In this document: one piece after another, positions 7,058 through 14,559 of the stretch
Layout: every line of letters starts with the position of its first letter
Position numbering within the stretch: position 1 is the first letter of the stretch
Source: Clostridia bacterium
GTDB taxonomy: Bacteria > Bacillota_A > Clostridia > Oscillospirales > CAG-272
Reading direction: 5' to 3'
DNA length: 15,953 nt
Assembly: GCA_017414585.1 (NCBI GenBank)
Contig: JAFQLN010000155.1
Coordinates: 1 to 15,953, forward strand
The notes under the pieces: model-generated
Database searches by the model: none
The model's input: the letters and a program-made list of their open reading frames with translations, nothing else
Told to the model about the DNA's origin: nothing
Position numbers and translations under genes: made by a program

Positions 7058-7100
7058 TGATTTCAGGTATCATGAATAAACATTGGAGGTAAGTTGTTCT

Positions 7101-9068
7101 ATGCGTGAAAACAAACTGCGCTTTGAAGTCGGTGAAAGAATTACGCTGACTGACGGAGATTGGAGCGTGATCAGCCGAAATGGGCAGGATTTCTGGAGAG
7201 CATTTCTCGACAGCGGAGAGAATCGGGAACTTGCGGTTTATTCGCATCTGCAGACACCGGTAAAAATAGAAAAATCCGGTGATTCGACGACATTCTATTA
7301 TGAAAATCTGGTCGCCGAAGATGGTCAGTGCTTCAGCATTGGTCTTGAACTGACAATCTGTTCTGAAAACGGCAATCTTGTCTTCACTTCCAGGATTGAA
7401 AACCATTCAGCGGCAATTCTGAATGAACTGCAATATCCGTTCCTGTCATCCTGCAGCTATGGCTGTGAGCCAAAGGATGAGATCCTCTATGTTTCCGAGG
7501 GGCTCGGAGCCCGTATTCCGGATCCGCGTTCCCATGTTGCTGCTGCGCACACGGAGTACATGGCAGCAGATTATAAGTCAATCTGGCGGTCATATACATA
7601 TCCTGCAGCGGGACACGGTGTGCCGGTTACCATGCCGTGGGTCGGACTCCAGTGCGGGGGGAAGTATCTCTACCTTGGCGAGCATAACCCGGAAATGCGG
7701 CTTATCTCTTTGAATGTCGGAATCCCATCACGCGGCGCCGAATCGGAACTGATGTTATGCATAGCGCATTATCCGGCAGCAAATCCATCGGAAACTGTCT
7801 CGATTGGCCGTTCCGTGATCGCGGTCTTCGATGGCGATTGGAGAAAGGGAACAGCCTTCTACCGTGCGTGGTCGGAGCAGGCATGGATGATTGAACACAA
7901 GATTCCGGACTGGGTAAAGAACATCACCGGCTGGCAGCGTGTTATCTGCAAGCATCAGTACGGTGAGGTTTTTTGGAAGTATTCCGATCTTCCGAAGCTG
8001 TGGGAAGATGGCATGCGTTATGGCATCAACGGACTGCTGCTGTTCGGCTGGTGGAAGGGACGTTTTGACAATAATTATCCTGAACTTGAACCCGATCCTG
8101 CACTTGGCGGCGGGGAAGGTTTGAAAGCGGCGATTGAAGAGATACAGAAAAAAGGCGGATATGTTCTGCTCTACTCAAATGGGAATCTCATCGACATCAA
8201 AACGGAATTCTACAAACGCATTGGTCAGAGGATCGCGCACAAGGATATTGACGGCAACGAATACCGCGAACATTATAAGTTCAGCAATGACGGAACGATT
8301 CTCAGAGATTTCGGCTACAAATCCTTTGTTACCGCATGCCATACGACGAAGGAATGGCACGATAATCTTCTCGATATTGCACGTCTGAAACTCTCATTCG
8401 GACCGGACGCGGTATTCTTCGACCAGGTCGCATGCTGTCTGAAGCTTTGCTTTGATCAATCGCATCCTCACGGGAAGCGAATCGACGAGGATGGGATGGG
8501 ACGCTGGAATAATTTGCGTGCGATTCGTGAAATTCTTCCGGAAGAAAAATCGCTCGGTGTTGAATGTATCAATGACCGCTACTGCAATCTGGTGGATTTT
8601 GTTCACGGTTACGGAAAAGGGATGCACTACGGCTGGAGCTTTTCATTTCCGGATATTTTCCTTGACACCTTCCCGGAGATACCCATTTCCAACCGCGGAA
8701 TTCACGATGACAAGCCGGGATATAAAAATCATCTTCGTCACGCATTTACGTACGGACTGATTTTTGATACAGCGATCTATCGCTCCCGTTTGATCGGAAT
8801 TGCCGGGATTCCGGAATACGCAGAGTATCAGAAAAAGCTGATTGACCTGAAGGACAAGTACCATAAGTATTTTTACTATGGTCGTTTCAAAACAATGTAC
8901 GGCGAGAAGGTGCCGGATTGTATACGCTCCGCGAAGTTTGTGGATGAAAGTGATGGATTTATTGTCACTCTATGGAATACATCCGGTGAAGATGTCAAAT
9001 TCAATCTGTACGGCAGAGAGATTTGTGTGCATGGAAATGATGTTGCAGTAGAGAAATTCCATGATTAA
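7101..9068 (+). CDS. DUF6259-like putative glycoside hydrolase
   Basis: A 655-residue protein. Residues 1 to about 260 look like a beta-sandwich of the kind found in front of GH31/GH36-type barrels. Residues about 270-590 look like a TIM barrel, and the last 60 residues like a small beta domain. The sequence resembles DUF6259-type uncharacterised glycosidases. Candidate catalytic acids are D441 in VFFDQV and E488 in GVECIND, sited like the strand-end carboxylates of retaining alpha-glycosidases, but this is inference. Aromatic-rich strands such as LLLFGWWKG (312-320) would suit sugar stacking. There is no signal peptide, so the enzyme is probably cytoplasmic. The start at 7101 follows GGAGG at 7085-7089. 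The gene is visibly richer in A+T codons than its neighbours, which suggests a separate origin. Confidence 0.75.
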   Translation: MRENKLRFEVGERITLTDGDWSVISRNGQDFWRAFLDSGENRELAVYSHLQTPVKIEKSGDSTTFYYENLVAEDGQCFSIGLELTICSENGNLVFTSRIENHSAAILNELQYPFLSSCSYGCEPKDEILYVSEGLGARIPDPRSHVAAAHTEYMAADYKSIWRSYTYPAAGHGVPVTMPWVGLQCGGKYLYLGEHNPEMRLISLNVGIPSRGAESELMLCIAHYPAANPSETVSIGRSVIAVFDGDWRKGTAFYRAWSEQAWMIEHKIPDWVKNITGWQRVICKHQYGEVFWKYSDLPKLWEDGMRYGINGLLLFGWWKGRFDNNYPELEPDPALGGGEGLKAAIEEIQKKGGYVLLYSNGNLIDIKTEFYKRIGQRIAHKDIDGNEYREHYKFSNDGTILRDFGYKSFVTACHTTKEWHDNLLDIARLKLSFGPDAVFFDQVACCLKLCFDQSHPHGKRIDEDGMGRWNNLRAIREILPEEKSLGVECINDRYCNLVDFVHGYGKGMHYGWSFSFPDIFLDTFPEIPISNRGIHDDKPGYKNHLRHAFTYGLIFDTAIYRSRLIGIAGIPEYAEYQKKLIDLKDKYHKYFYYGRFKTMYGEKVPDCIRSAKFVDESDGFIVTLWNTSGEDVKFNLYGREICVHGNDVAVEKFHD

Positions 9069-9094
9069 GGAAGAAACCAAGAAATGATGGGGGA

Positions 9095-9168
9095 ATGATG
9101 AAAAAACCGGACCTTGCAGTGCGGACAGCTTATTATATTAAACTTTCTCCCGAAGAGGCTGTGACAGA
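9095..9168 (+). pseudogene. Truncated relic of a sugar isomerase/epimerase gene
   Basis: After a GGGGG ribosome binding site, ATG (9098) opens 24 codons that match the start of the intact gene at 10624. Over 9098-9168 there are only six base differences from 10624-10694, and the shared peptide is nearly identical (for example TAYYI and LSPEEAVT). Homology ends abruptly after GTGACAGA, and the following sequence is the LysR gene read backwards. The upstream sequences of the two copies differ, so the relic has its own leader, 26 bp after the glycosidase stop. It looks like the remains of a second epimerase gene that once followed the glycosidase gene in an operon. Confidence 0.85.
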
Positions 9169-10050
9169 TTCGAGAAGCATCCGTTCGAGAACTTTAGCCG
9201 CAACGGTCAGCGAACGGTCGCGGCGCTTGAGCAGACAGATGGAACGCTTGGGAATTTCATTCTTCAGCGAGAGGACGAACAGGTTTTTGTGATCCGCAGT
9301 CTGCCGGATAAAATCCTCCGGAACAAAGCCGATGCCGAGGTCGTTTCTCACCATCGGCAGAATCTGATCCGCTGTCGCCGCTTCGATGTCCGCACGCAGA
9401 GTCAGTCCGTTGTCGAGAAAGAACTTCGTGTAGAATTCGTGCGTTTTCGTCTGTGCACCGAGACAGATGAGGGGGTAGTGCGTCAGCGTTTCAAGCGTCA
9501 CTTCCTCTTCCGCCAGAAACGCATATGCCGCACCGCAGACAGCCGTTTCGGAAAACTGCCGGATTTCGGTGACGCAGAACAGCTCCGAGGCATCGAGCGG
9601 GGTGGTGACGAGCGCAAAATCTGCCAGTCCGTTTTTCAGTGCCGCAACAGCCTGCGGGGTGGAGTGATTGGACACCTTGATGCGCACGCCGGGATGTTCC
9701 GCCCGGTACTGCTTGAGGACGGGAAGAAGCAGGCAGTGCAGAGCGGTTTCGCTGACCCCGATGGAGACGCTTCCGCTGCCGAGCGTTTTGTCAAGAGCAA
9801 GCTCTTCCTCACCGAGCTGAATCTGCTCAAAGGCAATCCGGATGTGTCCGTACAGACGCTCGCCTTCGGGGGTGAGCTGTACGCCTTTTCGTGAGCGGAT
9901 GAACAGAGTGCACCCCAGTGCCGCTTCGAGATTCTTCACAGCACGGGTGATGTTCGGCTGATTGTTCAAGAGGACAGCCGCCGCCTGCGTGAAGCTTTTG
10001 TACTTCGCAACATGGTAGAAAATCCGGTAGTAATCGTAACTGATCTGCAT
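9133..10050 (-). CDS. LysR-type transcriptional regulator with a replaced C-terminal tail
   Basis: A 305-residue LysR-family regulator. The N-terminal winged helix is clear: YHVAKYKSFTQAAAVLLNN, then QPNITRAVKNLEAALGCTLF and RSRKGVQLTPEG (to about 63). A linker helix and a periplasmic-binding-protein-like effector domain follow. The start at 10050 (MQISYDYY) has GGAG 8 nt upstream. The final 11 residues (SVTASSGESLI, 9136-9168) are encoded by the antisense strand of the epimerase relic, so the native C-terminus was lost or altered at that junction. The effector domain upstream of residue 294 appears complete, so the protein may still work. It is divergent from the SemiSWEET-like gene and is the likely regulator of that promoter. 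The ligand is unknown. Confidence 0.9.
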   Translation of the reverse strand: MQISYDYYRIFYHVAKYKSFTQAAAVLLNNQPNITRAVKNLEAALGCTLFIRSRKGVQLTPEGERLYGHIRIAFEQIQLGEEELALDKTLGSGSVSIGVSETALHCLLLPVLKQYRAEHPGVRIKVSNHSTPQAVAALKNGLADFALVTTPLDASELFCVTEIRQFSETAVCGAAYAFLAEEEVTLETLTHYPLICLGAQTKTHEFYTKFFLDNGLTLRADIEAATADQILPMVRNDLGIGFVPEDFIRQTADHKNLFVLSLKNEIPKRSICLLKRRDRSLTVAAKVLERMLLESVTASSGESLI

Positions 10051-10064
10051 AGTCCGCTCCGTTA

Positions 10065-10077
10065 TATCGAATTGATA
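10065..10077. promoter_or_regulatory. Probable LysR-type regulator binding box
   Basis: TATC-N5-GATA forms a T-N11-A palindrome of the classic LysR-family type, 15 bp upstream of the LysR start codon and inside the divergent intergenic region. A weaker GCA-N4-TGC dyad (10080-10089) lies beside it toward the transporter promoter. The site would let the regulator repress itself and activate or repress the divergent gene. Confidence 0.6.
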
Positions 10078-10100
10078 TCGCAATTATGCAAAACATACAT

Positions 10101-10129
10101 TTTACATATGCATCCGTTTGTATTATACT
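10101..10129 (+). promoter_or_regulatory. Promoter of the SemiSWEET-like gene
   Basis: TTTACA (10101-10106), 17 nt and TATACT (10124-10129) match the sigma-A consensus at 5 of 6 positions in each hexamer. The -35 lies about 24 bp from the T-N11-A palindrome, where a LysR-type activator commonly binds. Confidence 0.75.
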
Positions 10130-10180
10130 ATATACACCGGTAAAAAACAAGTCTCTGCAGCAGAGAAGTGTGAGGAAAAT

Positions 10181-10462
10181 ATGTCCCAGCTTCTGGAAAG
10201 TCTGATGCTCATCAGTTTCGGTCTGTCGTGGCCGATGAGCGTTGTCAACAATATCCGTGCACGCACCGCACGCGGAATGAGTCTGCCGTTCATTCTCCTG
10301 ATTCTATTCGGCTACATTTCCGGCATCGCCGCGAAGCTGCTGACGGGGAATGTGTCCCTGGTGCTGATCGTGTATCTGGTGAATTTTGCCATGGTCGCGT
10401 GCAATCTCTTCGTTTATATCCGCAATGTCCGGCTGGACCGGCGGCAGGCGGAGAGAAAATAA
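10181..10462 (+). CDS. SemiSWEET/PQ-loop-like small membrane transporter
   Basis: A 93-residue membrane protein with three hydrophobic helices at about 7-25, 33-54 and 58-80, the triple-helix-bundle size of bacterial SemiSWEETs, which dimerise to move sugars by facilitated diffusion. The first helix carries the SWP motif (16-18), comparable with the proline hinge of PQ-loop proteins, and the charged stretch RARTARG separates helices 1 and 2. The start at 10181 has GAGGA at 10172-10176; an upstream ATG at 10118 overlaps the promoter and is rejected. It is divergent from the LysR gene and followed by a strong terminator, so it is a single-gene unit. A role in sugar uptake or efflux fits the downstream operon, but the substrate is unknown and the family assignment rests on size and motif. 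Confidence 0.75.
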   Translation: MSQLLESLMLISFGLSWPMSVVNNIRARTARGMSLPFILLILFGYISGIAAKLLTGNVSLVLIVYLVNFAMVACNLFVYIRNVRLDRRQAERK

Positions 10463-10490
10463 ACCCGCTCCCTCGTAAATCTCATATAAA

Positions 10491-10541
10491 GTACCGCTCC
10501 GGACAGAATTGCAGAAATTCCGTACGGAGCGGTACTTTTTT
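10491..10541 (+). terminator. Intrinsic terminator after the SemiSWEET-like gene
   Basis: GTACCGCTCCG (10491-10501) pairs perfectly over 11 bp with CGGAGCGGTAC (10525-10535). An inner GAATT/AATTC stem (10506-10510/10516-10520) extends the structure, and six T residues follow (10536-10541). Confidence 0.9.
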
Positions 10542-10552
10542 AAAAATCACCA

Positions 10553-10581
10553 TTGATCTTTTGGTGAAAATATGCTATATT
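10553..10581 (+). promoter_or_regulatory. Promoter of the five-gene sugar operon
   Basis: TTGATC (10553-10558), 17 nt and TATATT (10576-10581) lie between the upstream terminator and the epimerase start, giving a leader of about 35 nt. No convincing catabolite-repression site is seen here. Confidence 0.68.
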
Positions 10582-10623
10582 GATACTGAAAAACAACCGG
10601 AAAATTTACGGAGGTACAACAGA

Positions 10624-11442
10624 ATGACAAAACCGGAACTTGCAGTGTGGACAGCTTATTATATTGAACTTTCGCCTGAAGAGGCTGTGACAGAGATGAA
10701 GAAACACGGCATTACGGCTGCGGAACTGTCGGATGAACACGGCGAAATGCTGCTCAGACGCGGAGATCCTGTGAAAACGGGCGAAGAATTCCGTGCATTT
10801 CTTGAAAAAGAGCAGTTCACCATGACGCAGGGACATCTCTGGCTGCACATCCGTCTCTGTTCCGACCCGGAAGCATTTGAAAAACTGTGTCCGTGGCTCG
10901 ATCTGTACCATGCCATCGGCATCCGCTGCGGCGTGCTCCATGTCGATTCTCTGCGCGGGGAACCTGCGCTGACCGAAGAAGAGCGGATGGAACGGAATAT
11001 CAGCGTTCTCCGGAAAGTGGACGAATATCTCGGCGAGCGCGATTTTCAGGTTTGTCTTGAAAATGTCGGCGGGATTGCCGCATCGGCTGAACAGCTGAAC
11101 ACGATGATCGACCGGCTCGGCGACAGGCATTTTGCCGTTTGTCTCGATACGGGACACCTGAATCTGGCGGCGGATAAGGATCAGGTGCGCTTCATTGAAA
11201 CAGTGGGCAGCCGCCTCCGTGCTCTGCATATTGCCGACAACGAAGGCGAACGCGACCAGCATCTTATGCCCTTCGGCAGAGGAAACATTGATTTTATAAA
11301 AATTGCGGCGGCACTGCGTCAGATCGGCTACGCGGGACTGTTCAATCTGGAAATTCCCGGAGAACGCTTGGCGCCCATGCCCGTCCGCGGCTATAAGCTC
11401 GAATATATCAGAAAATGCTATGACTATCTCTTCTCCCTCTGA
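10624..11442 (+). CDS. Sugar phosphate isomerase/epimerase-type TIM barrel
   Basis: A 272-residue protein of the xylose-isomerase-like TIM barrel superfamily (AP endonuclease family 2), whose members isomerise or epimerise sugars and inositols with one divalent metal. The metal-site pattern is intact: E146 in CLENVGG, D175 and H178 in CLDTGHLN, H202 in LHIADN, the DQHLMPFGRGNID block (211-223) and E243 in NLEIPGE. The start at 10624 has GGAGG at 10611-10615; an in-frame opening at 10228 is rejected because it crosses the terminator and another gene. It is first in an operon, 35 bp before the kinase gene. A truncated close copy of its first 24 codons lies at 9095. Conversion of an incoming sugar into the ketose used by the kinase is the natural role, but the exact sugar cannot be read from the sequence. 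Confidence 0.88.
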   Translation: MTKPELAVWTAYYIELSPEEAVTEMKKHGITAAELSDEHGEMLLRRGDPVKTGEEFRAFLEKEQFTMTQGHLWLHIRLCSDPEAFEKLCPWLDLYHAIGIRCGVLHVDSLRGEPALTEEERMERNISVLRKVDEYLGERDFQVCLENVGGIAASAEQLNTMIDRLGDRHFAVCLDTGHLNLAADKDQVRFIETVGSRLRALHIADNEGERDQHLMPFGRGNIDFIKIAAALRQIGYAGLFNLEIPGERLAPMPVRGYKLEYIRKCYDYLFSL

Positions 11443-11477
11443 TTTGTCGGAGTGAAAGAGAAGCGGAGATCCGTGCC

Positions 11478-12773
11478 ATGAAAATTCTGGGACTCGATAT
11501 CGGAACTACCACGATCAGTGCCGCTCTGTGGGAAGACGGGACGATTCTGTGCACCCGGACAAAGCCGAACGGGGCGTTTATCAACCGTGCACATCCGTGG
11601 GAAAAAGTACAGGACGCCGCCTATATCCGAGAAACGGCACTGGGACTTGTGCGGGAGCTGTTCGGGGAATATCCCGATATCGGAAAAATCGGCGTGACGG
11701 GACAGATGCACGGGATTGTCTACCTCGACAGCGAAGGAAATCTGCTCAGTCCCCTCTACACATGGCAGGACGGAAGCGGCGAGCAGCTGTACGACGGAAC
11801 GCAGAGCTATGCATCGTATCTGTCCGCGCTGACCGGATATCCAATGTCCGCGGGTTTCGGACTGGTCACACATTTTTACCATATAAAAAACGGTCTTGTA
11901 CCTGAAAACACTGCTGTCTTCTGCACCATCCATGACTATATCGCCATGCTTCTTGCCGGACTGACCGTTCCCGTGACAGACGCAAGCGACGCGGCGAGTT
12001 TCGGACTGTTCGATGTGCAGAAAGGCGCGTTCGATATTTCCGCAGTCAGAAAAGCCGGCATCAATCCGGCGCTTCTTCCGGTACTCGCACAGCCCGCACC
12101 CATCGGTATGTACGAAAACCGCGCGGCAGTCTATCCCGCAATCGGGGATAATCAGGCGAGCTTTCTCGGTGCCTGCGGAGACAGCCGCTCCGCTGTGCTT
12201 GTCAATGTGGGAACGGGCGGGCAGTTTTCCGCGTATTGTGAGAAATATACAGTCTGTCCCGGACTGGAAACACGTCCCTTTCCCGGCGGAGGCTATCTGC
12301 TTGTCGGCTCCTCCCTCTGCAGCGGACGGGCATATGCTCTCCTGGAACGCTTCTTTTCCGCAGTCGGGGAAATGCTCGGCATGGATTCGCAAACCTGTTA
12401 CGACGCAATGGCAAAACTGCTTGATGAAAATCCGAAACCGGACGATCTGCCCGCAGTATCCCCGCTCTTTCAGGGAACGCGGCAGAATCCCGATCTGTGC
12501 GCCGCAGTCACCGGTCTGACGACGGAAAACTTCACGCCCCTGCATCTGCTTTACGGAATGCTTGACGGTATGGCGGAGGAACTATACCGGATGTACCTCT
12601 GCTGGCACGATCTTGGCGGAGAGGCGGATGTACTGATCGGAGCGGGCAGCGGACTGCGGAGAAACAGGCATCTGCAGACCTGCTTCGCGCAGAAGTTCGG
12701 ACGGGAACTGATCCTGTCACCCGGGATGGAAGAAGCGGCGGCAGGTGCGGCACGCTTTGCATTTTTGCACTGA
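11478..12773 (+). CDS. FGGY-family carbohydrate kinase, sedoheptulokinase-like
   Basis: A 431-residue sugar kinase with the two actin-like ATPase halves of the FGGY family. Visible motifs are LDIGTTT (6-12, phosphate 1), VTGQMHGI (73-80), TWQDGS (95-100), TIHDY (150-154), GDNQASFLG (223-231, with the probable catalytic base D224), NVGTGGQ (243-249, phosphate 2) and GAGSGLRRN near the C-terminus (adenosine). The combination TWQDG, TIHDY(x)nAGL, DAASFGLFD and GDNQAS is closer to animal sedoheptulokinase (SHPK) as I remember it (TIHDY, NAASWGYF, GDLQAS) than to xylulokinase or glycerol kinase. At 431 residues it is shorter than typical 480-500-residue xylulokinases. Together with a transaldolase three genes downstream this suggests phosphorylation of sedoheptulose or a similar ketose. 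Substrate confidence is moderate; the FGGY assignment is secure. Confidence 0.87.
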   Translation: MKILGLDIGTTTISAALWEDGTILCTRTKPNGAFINRAHPWEKVQDAAYIRETALGLVRELFGEYPDIGKIGVTGQMHGIVYLDSEGNLLSPLYTWQDGSGEQLYDGTQSYASYLSALTGYPMSAGFGLVTHFYHIKNGLVPENTAVFCTIHDYIAMLLAGLTVPVTDASDAASFGLFDVQKGAFDISAVRKAGINPALLPVLAQPAPIGMYENRAAVYPAIGDNQASFLGACGDSRSAVLVNVGTGGQFSAYCEKYTVCPGLETRPFPGGGYLLVGSSLCSGRAYALLERFFSAVGEMLGMDSQTCYDAMAKLLDENPKPDDLPAVSPLFQGTRQNPDLCAAVTGLTTENFTPLHLLYGMLDGMAEELYRMYLCWHDLGGEADVLIGAGSGLRRNRHLQTCFAQKFGRELILSPGMEEAAAGAARFAFLH

Positions 12774-12809
12774 ATTTTTGTTTTATACAAAACGATAAGG
12801 AGAAAAAAC

Positions 12810-13811
12810 ATGGACTACTCTGCTCTGAAGCATCCCCTGCGCTTTTCGGAAAAAGGTATTTTCCGCGTGCTGATGATGTCCGATATCCAGGAATCTGCCG
12901 CATATGACGAGCGCTCCCTTCGCTCTGTCTGTGCACTGCTGGATGAAACGAAGCCGGATCTGGTGATCTGGGGCGGCGACAACTGTTACGGACCGGAGAT
13001 TCACAGCGCGGACGATCTGCAGGCGTTTCTTGATGTGTTCACAGCCCCGATGGAAAAGAGAAAAATTCCGTGGGCACACGTGTTCGGAAATCATGATCAC
13101 GATGTCCCGGTCGATATCTCCGTTCAGCAGGAAATGTACGAAAGATATCCGTTCTGCGTTTCGATGCATACGGACGACAGTGTGCACGGCAAATCCAATT
13201 TTGTCCTTCCGGTGTATGACAGCCGCGGGGAAAACGTGCTGTTCCATGTCTGGGGACTTGACACCAACAACGAAGCGCACGCACTCGACTGTCTGATCGA
13301 AGACGGGAATTTTGAACAGGCTGCGCGTCTGCCGAATGATTTTCTCTTCGCCGGACACTGGGAGATTGTTTATTTCGATCAGCTCATGTGGTACTGGAAC
13401 ACGTCTGTGGCGGCGGAAAAAGCGGCCGGCAGGAAAATTCCCGGACTGCTCTGTATGCATATTGCACCGCATGAATTTGCCGTCGCGTGCGCGAATCCGC
13501 AGATCTGCGTGAAAAACGGCAGTTTTGAGGAACCGCTCGATCCCGGTGTGCTCAATTCCGGGTTGTTTTCGGCGGTTCTGCAGCGCGGCGATATCCGTAT
13601 CATTTCCTGCGGCCACACGCATAGGAACGATTTCGAAGCCGAATACTGTAAAATCAGGCTCTGCTGGGACGCGTGTGCGGGTTACCGCTGTTACGGCGTC
13701 AACGAACGGCGCGGCGGCAGACTGTTTGAAATCCGTGCGGACGATCCGTGGAACATCATAACGAAGATGATTCGCACAGAACCGCTGCTTGCCACGGCGG
13801 ATATTACATGA
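12810..13811 (+). CDS. Calcineurin-like metallophosphoesterase
   Basis: A 333-residue binuclear metallophosphoesterase. Motifs appear in order: SDIQ (24-27, where most relatives have DxH), GGDN (55-58), GNHDHD (93-98), MHIAPHEF with H217 and H221, and GHTHRND (268-274). The first motif with Gln in place of His occurs in some subfamilies, such as those resembling ADP-ribose/CDP-alcohol diphosphatases, so the site should still bind two metals. There is no signal peptide, so a cytoplasmic substrate is expected. The gene sits 36 bp after the kinase and 16 bp before the transaldolase gene, with AAGGAG before its ATG. Within a sugar operon it may remove phosphate from a dead-end or toxic sugar phosphate, or hydrolyse a nucleotide-linked intermediate; neither is shown. 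Confidence 0.87.
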   Translation: MDYSALKHPLRFSEKGIFRVLMMSDIQESAAYDERSLRSVCALLDETKPDLVIWGGDNCYGPEIHSADDLQAFLDVFTAPMEKRKIPWAHVFGNHDHDVPVDISVQQEMYERYPFCVSMHTDDSVHGKSNFVLPVYDSRGENVLFHVWGLDTNNEAHALDCLIEDGNFEQAARLPNDFLFAGHWEIVYFDQLMWYWNTSVAAEKAAGRKIPGLLCMHIAPHEFAVACANPQICVKNGSFEEPLDPGVLNSGLFSAVLQRGDIRIISCGHTHRNDFEAEYCKIRLCWDACAGYRCYGVNERRGGRLFEIRADDPWNIITKMIRTEPLLATADIT

Positions 13812-13827
13812 TTCTTGGGGGAATATT

Positions 13828-14475
13828 ATGAAACTGTTTATTGATACAGCCAATATTGAAGATATCAAAAATGCTGCAGCTCTCGGCGTGATCAAAGGGG
13901 TAACCACGAATCCCTCGCTGATTTCCCGTGAAGGACGCAGCTTCCGCGAGGTTATCGCAGAGATCACAGAACTGGTTGACGGACCGATCTACGCCGAAGT
14001 CATTGCAGCCGATGCGGACGGTATGATCCGGGAAGGGTGCGAACTTGCGGCGATTCATAAAAATATCGTCATCAAAATTCCCATGACAACGGAGGGGCTG
14101 AAAGCTGTGAAAGCACTCACCGCCCGCGGCATCCGTACCAATATGACCCTTGTTTTCAGTGCGGCGCAGGCAATTCTCGCAGCCAGTGCCGGTGCGGCTT
14201 ACGTCAGTCCGTTTGTCGGAAGAATCGACGATATCGGGTACGACGGCATGACGCTGATTGCCGACATAGCCGAAGTGTTTGCGGGATTTGACTGCCCGCC
14301 CGAAATCATTGCCGCGAGTATGCGCAGTCCGCTGCACGTCGTCGAAGCGGCAAAAGCGGGTGCGGATATCGCCACGGTGCCGCCGAAGGTCATCGAGCAG
14401 ATGAGCCGACACCCTCTGACCGATGCGGGACTGGAAAAATTCATGAAGGACTGGGAAAAGTCCGGCATCGAATGA
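13828..14475 (+). CDS. Transaldolase (short TalC/FSA-type)
   Basis: A 215-residue class I aldolase of the short transaldolase/fructose-6-phosphate aldolase family. The Schiff-base lysine is K83 in VIKIPMT, with D6 (FIDTAN) and N28 (TTNPS). Two residues that separate the activities point to true transaldolase. Position 57 is Glu in YAEVIA, where E. coli FsaA has Gln in FAQVMA. Position 129 is Phe in SPFVGRID, where FsaA has Tyr in APYVNRID. Transaldolase moves a dihydroxyacetone unit between sugar phosphates, classically from sedoheptulose 7-phosphate plus glyceraldehyde 3-phosphate to erythrose 4-phosphate plus fructose 6-phosphate. The start at 13828 has GGGGGA upstream. Its place in the same operon as a sedoheptulokinase-like kinase is consistent with that substrate. 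Confidence 0.9.
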   Translation: MKLFIDTANIEDIKNAAALGVIKGVTTNPSLISREGRSFREVIAEITELVDGPIYAEVIAADADGMIREGCELAAIHKNIVIKIPMTTEGLKAVKALTARGIRTNMTLVFSAAQAILAASAGAAYVSPFVGRIDDIGYDGMTLIADIAEVFAGFDCPPEIIAASMRSPLHVVEAAKAGADIATVPPKVIEQMSRHPLTDAGLEKFMKDWEKSGIE

Positions 14476-14559
14476 TACCGGCACTTCAGCCCTCGGAACG
14501 ATCTGAAAAAGTGCCTGATTATATGGCAAAAAATATATATCAACTGTAAGGAGAATTTT

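Noticed and set aside
5908..7092. A 394-codon rightward frame across the M42 peptidase gene
   Set aside because: It overlaps the peptidase coding region and both divergent promoters, and no domain is recognisable.
12783..13967. A 394-codon leftward frame across the phosphoesterase gene
   Set aside because: It is antisense to a gene with all metallophosphoesterase motifs and has no ribosome binding site.
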